A DNA stretch of 40,879 nucleotides. It comes from an uncultured Alphaproteobacteria bacterium. GTDB lineage: Bacteria > Pseudomonadota > Alphaproteobacteria > Caulobacterales > Hyphomonadaceae. Shown piece by piece: positions 39,323-40,879 of this stretch. The notes beneath the pieces are model-generated. The model was not told the origin of the DNA, did no database searches, and worked only from the letters and a program-made list of their open reading frames with translations. Each line of letters opens with the position of its first letter. The stretch's first letter is position 1. Where the stretch lies: positions 1-40,879 of the forward strand of contig CAIKWZ010000035.1 of assembly GCA_903831255.1 (NCBI GenBank), written 5' to 3'. Made by a program: the position numbers and the translations under genes.

Positions 39323-40879
39323 AGCCCTGTCCGGAATAAACCCCGTCGACAGCGTAGAGAGCTCGCGCAGGAATACGTCTCTCTGGCCGTTGGTATCTCC
39401 CGCAACGAGGTTGGTTGCATCGCTGAGGAAGGAGAGAAAGCGTCCATCGGGAGACATGGATGCCCACAGGCTGTCTCCACCGGTCGCTTCGGCTCCGCTG
39501 GCGTCAGTCGATACGCGCGTGACTGCGCCGGTCCTCAGATCCTTGAGAAAGAGGTCCATTGATCCATTCGTGTCGCCCCCGACGAGATTGGTCGCATCGC
39601 TGTGAAAGACGATATACCGACCGTCATTGGAAAAGATTGGTCGGGAAGGGTTCGCCACGCTGCTTGCGCCCCCCGTCGCTTGGGAGCCTGAGGCGGTCGT
39701 CGAGATGCGCTCGATCGCGCCCGTCTCCAGGTTTTTCAGAAATATGTCTGTTTTCCCGTTTGTGTCGTTGGCCGTGAGGTTGGTTGCGTTGCTCTGGAAG
39801 GCGATGAACTTTCCGTCGGGCGAGAACGCAGCGACCTGGCTGGTTCCGCCGATCGCCTGTGCTCCTGACGCATCCGTGGAAATCCGGCTGACAGCGCCTG
39901 TCTGGAGGTCCTTCAGAAAGACATCCGCCTGTCCGTTCGTGTCGTCCGCCACGAGATTGGTGAACGAGCTGGTGAAGGCGACATAACGACCGTCGGGCGA
40001 AATGACCGGTTCAAGGCTCAATCCCCCAGCTCCCTGAGCGCCTGCGGAATCGGTTGAGACGCGCGTAACGGCGCCGGTCTGCAGGTCCTTCAGAAAAATA
40101 TCGGCCGCAAGGTTAGTGTCTCCCCCGACGAGGCCAGCCGCATAGCTGTTGAACGCCAGATATTGTCCATCGCTCGAAAAGACCGCGTTTAAACTGACCC
40201 CCCCGACCTGCGCACCCGATGAGTCGGTCGAAAGGCGAGTGACTGCGCCAGACTGAAGGTCTTTCAGAAAGACATCCTGGAACCCGTTCGTATCCCCGGA
40301 CACAAGGTTTGTGGCCTCGCTCTGGAAGGCCACATAGCGGCCGTCTGGAGAAAAAGTCGGCAGAAAGCTCGGCCCGTTTGTCGACAGCGTTCCCGTCGCG
40401 TCAGTCGACAAACGGGTGACCGCGCCGGTCTGAAGGTCCTTGAGGAAGACGTCTCTCAGCCCGTTGGTGTCGCCAGACACGAGGTTCGCAGCGTCGCTGG
40501 CGAAGGTGACGAACCGATTGTCCGGTGAGATGGAAGCCTTGGTGGCTCCCCCGCCTATCGCCTGCGCGCCCGAGGCGGTTGTCGAGACCCGCATCGGCGC
40601 CCCGAGAACGGGAACGGTGTTGGTTGTGCGTATCTGTTGTCCGCCGCCGGATGATCCGAGGTCAGAGAGAATGACATCCAGATCTCGTCCGCCGGCGGCG
40701 GCGAGACTGGCGCCGTTGAACTGGGCGGAAGATGCGATGCGGTCGATCTGGGAGCGCAGGGCGTCATAATCGGACTGAAGCGCGAGGCGCTGGTCGGCCG
40801 TGAGATCCTCACTGCGCGCCGCGCCGGCGGCGACCTTCATCTGTTTAAGAGTATCGGCGATCGCGGATCCGGAGGCGAG
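38642..40879 (-). CDS. Second giant flagellin with seven-bladed propeller insert (5' end outside window)
   Basis: The frame is open to the window edge; the 13 codons before Met at 40840 (LASGSAIADTLKQ) align with LAAGSSISEILKQ of the other flagellin, so this is a 5'-truncated gene, not one starting at 40840. About 745 residues are visible. The order is the same: end of the N-terminal coil (LRSQIDRIASSAQF), propeller of seven blades (about residues 83-500 counted from Met 40840), flagellin_IN-like domain and D1/D0 C-terminus. The blade loops again carry SGDTNGxxDVFLKDL. A spacer of 147 bp separates it from the downstream paralog, which may have its own promoter. The missing N-terminus should match the first roughly 120 residues of the paralog. 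Confidence 0.9.
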   Translation of the reverse strand, partial: LASGSAIADTLKQMKVAAGAARSEDLTADQRLALQSDYDALRSQIDRIASSAQFNGASLAAAGGRDLDVILSDLGSSGGGQQIRTTNTVPVLGAPMRVSTTASGAQAIGGGATKASISPDNRFVTFASDAANLVSGDTNGLRDVFLKDLQTGAVTRLSTDATGTLSTNGPSFLPTFSPDGRYVAFQSEATNLVSGDTNGFQDVFLKDLQSGAVTRLSTDSSGAQVGGVSLNAVFSSDGQYLAFNSYAAGLVGGDTNLAADIFLKDLQTGAVTRVSTDSAGAQGAGGLSLEPVISPDGRYVAFTSSFTNLVADDTNGQADVFLKDLQTGAVSRISTDASGAQAIGGTSQVAAFSPDGKFIAFQSNATNLTANDTNGKTDIFLKNLETGAIERISTTASGSQATGGASSVANPSRPIFSNDGRYIVFHSDATNLVGGDTNGSMDLFLKDLRTGAVTRVSTDASGAEATGGDSLWASMSPDGRFLSFLSDATNLVAGDTNGQRDVFLRELSTLSTGFIPDRAGYVVGNAGVTTADDTQFRIDGTLIGTVDITATMTVADYLDAVTTSTGGRVSARYDTSTGEFTYETAAISGGQGVLTLTSAGTARSWLGHGLTGANDTSGQPAVITLTDQDWTVGGSGALSGVSSGSGQLLTAGGASLADAALDTALVNLNAQMALLGAKAKAIDLQDRFNASFVSTMEKNLSNLVDADLARESARLQSLQIKQQLGTQALSIANQAPQMILSLFRG
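39341..40594 (-). repeat. Seven in-frame propeller-blade repeats (second flagellin)
   Basis: Blades start near residues 102, 161, 219, 279, 338, 402 and 461 (numbered from Met at 40840). The closing strand MRVSTTASG (residues 83-91) lies just before blade 1, while blade 7 ends VFLRELSTLSTG without its own RVST strand. The repeats are protein-level and imperfect at DNA level. Confidence 0.85.

Noticed and set aside
36716-40594. CRISPR or tandem DNA repeat array
   Set aside because: The periodic units are imperfect at DNA level, have no constant spacer structure and are all in one reading frame as propeller blades.

Overview
The window is chromosomal DNA of a GC-rich alphaproteobacterium. The evidence is the gene order secY-adk / rpsM-rpsK-rpoA-rplQ, then degP-rarA-(rluA)-crcB-rluC-HAD-ATP12, and an iscR-iscS-sufBCDS-sufT-sufA operon. 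An ATP12-type F1 chaperone, a LID-less adenylate kinase and a HemB with Asp in place of the zinc cysteines also fit. The aerobic, motile, aquatic Parvularculaceae/Hyphomonadaceae/Maricaulaceae-like groups fit best, but the genus cannot be fixed by eye.

Layout. 1-5195: end of the ribosomal protein operon (rpmD tail, rplO, secY, adk), a fresh promoter, rpsM-rpsK-rpoA-rplQ and a strong intrinsic terminator. 5343-12389: a forward block with a Do-type periplasmic protease, RarA, a decayed second copy of the rarA 3' end, an RluA-family synthase, and a translationally coupled crcB-rluC-HAD-ATP12 chain with 4-bp overlaps. 12394-22995: short housekeeping units on both strands: ACAD10/11-like phosphotransferase, purD, xseA, a GNAT + RLAN/RimK-type ATP-grasp pair, a VanZ-like protein, hemB + GNAT, and a valine-catabolism pair (acyl-CoA dehydrogenase, 3-hydroxyisobutyryl-CoA hydrolase). 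23324-26989: a hipBA toxin-antitoxin module next to tyrS, lying between two 172-bp direct repeats of the tyrS 3' end. 27102-35184: a hydrolase and the divergent Fe-S assembly operon. 35196-40879: a 2OG-Fe(II) oxygenase and two tandem giant flagellin genes on the minus strand.

The most unusual content is the tandem flagellin pair. Each has flagellin N- and C-terminal helices (the second gene's N-terminus runs off the window) around a central domain of seven TolB/PD40-type repeats. By my count each domain is a complete seven-bladed beta-propeller whose last blade is closed by a strand just before blade 1. A filament built from these subunits would carry a propeller on every exposed subunit. The conserved tails are nearly identical between the paralogs (8 differences in the last 226 residues by eye) while the propellers have diverged.

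Two loci (rarA and tyrS) show the same architecture: an intact gene, then intervening DNA, then a directly repeated copy of that gene's 3' end. The tyrS case is nearly identical and brackets hipBA; the rarA case is old and degraded. No integrase, transposase, tRNA, rRNA or CRISPR array was seen.
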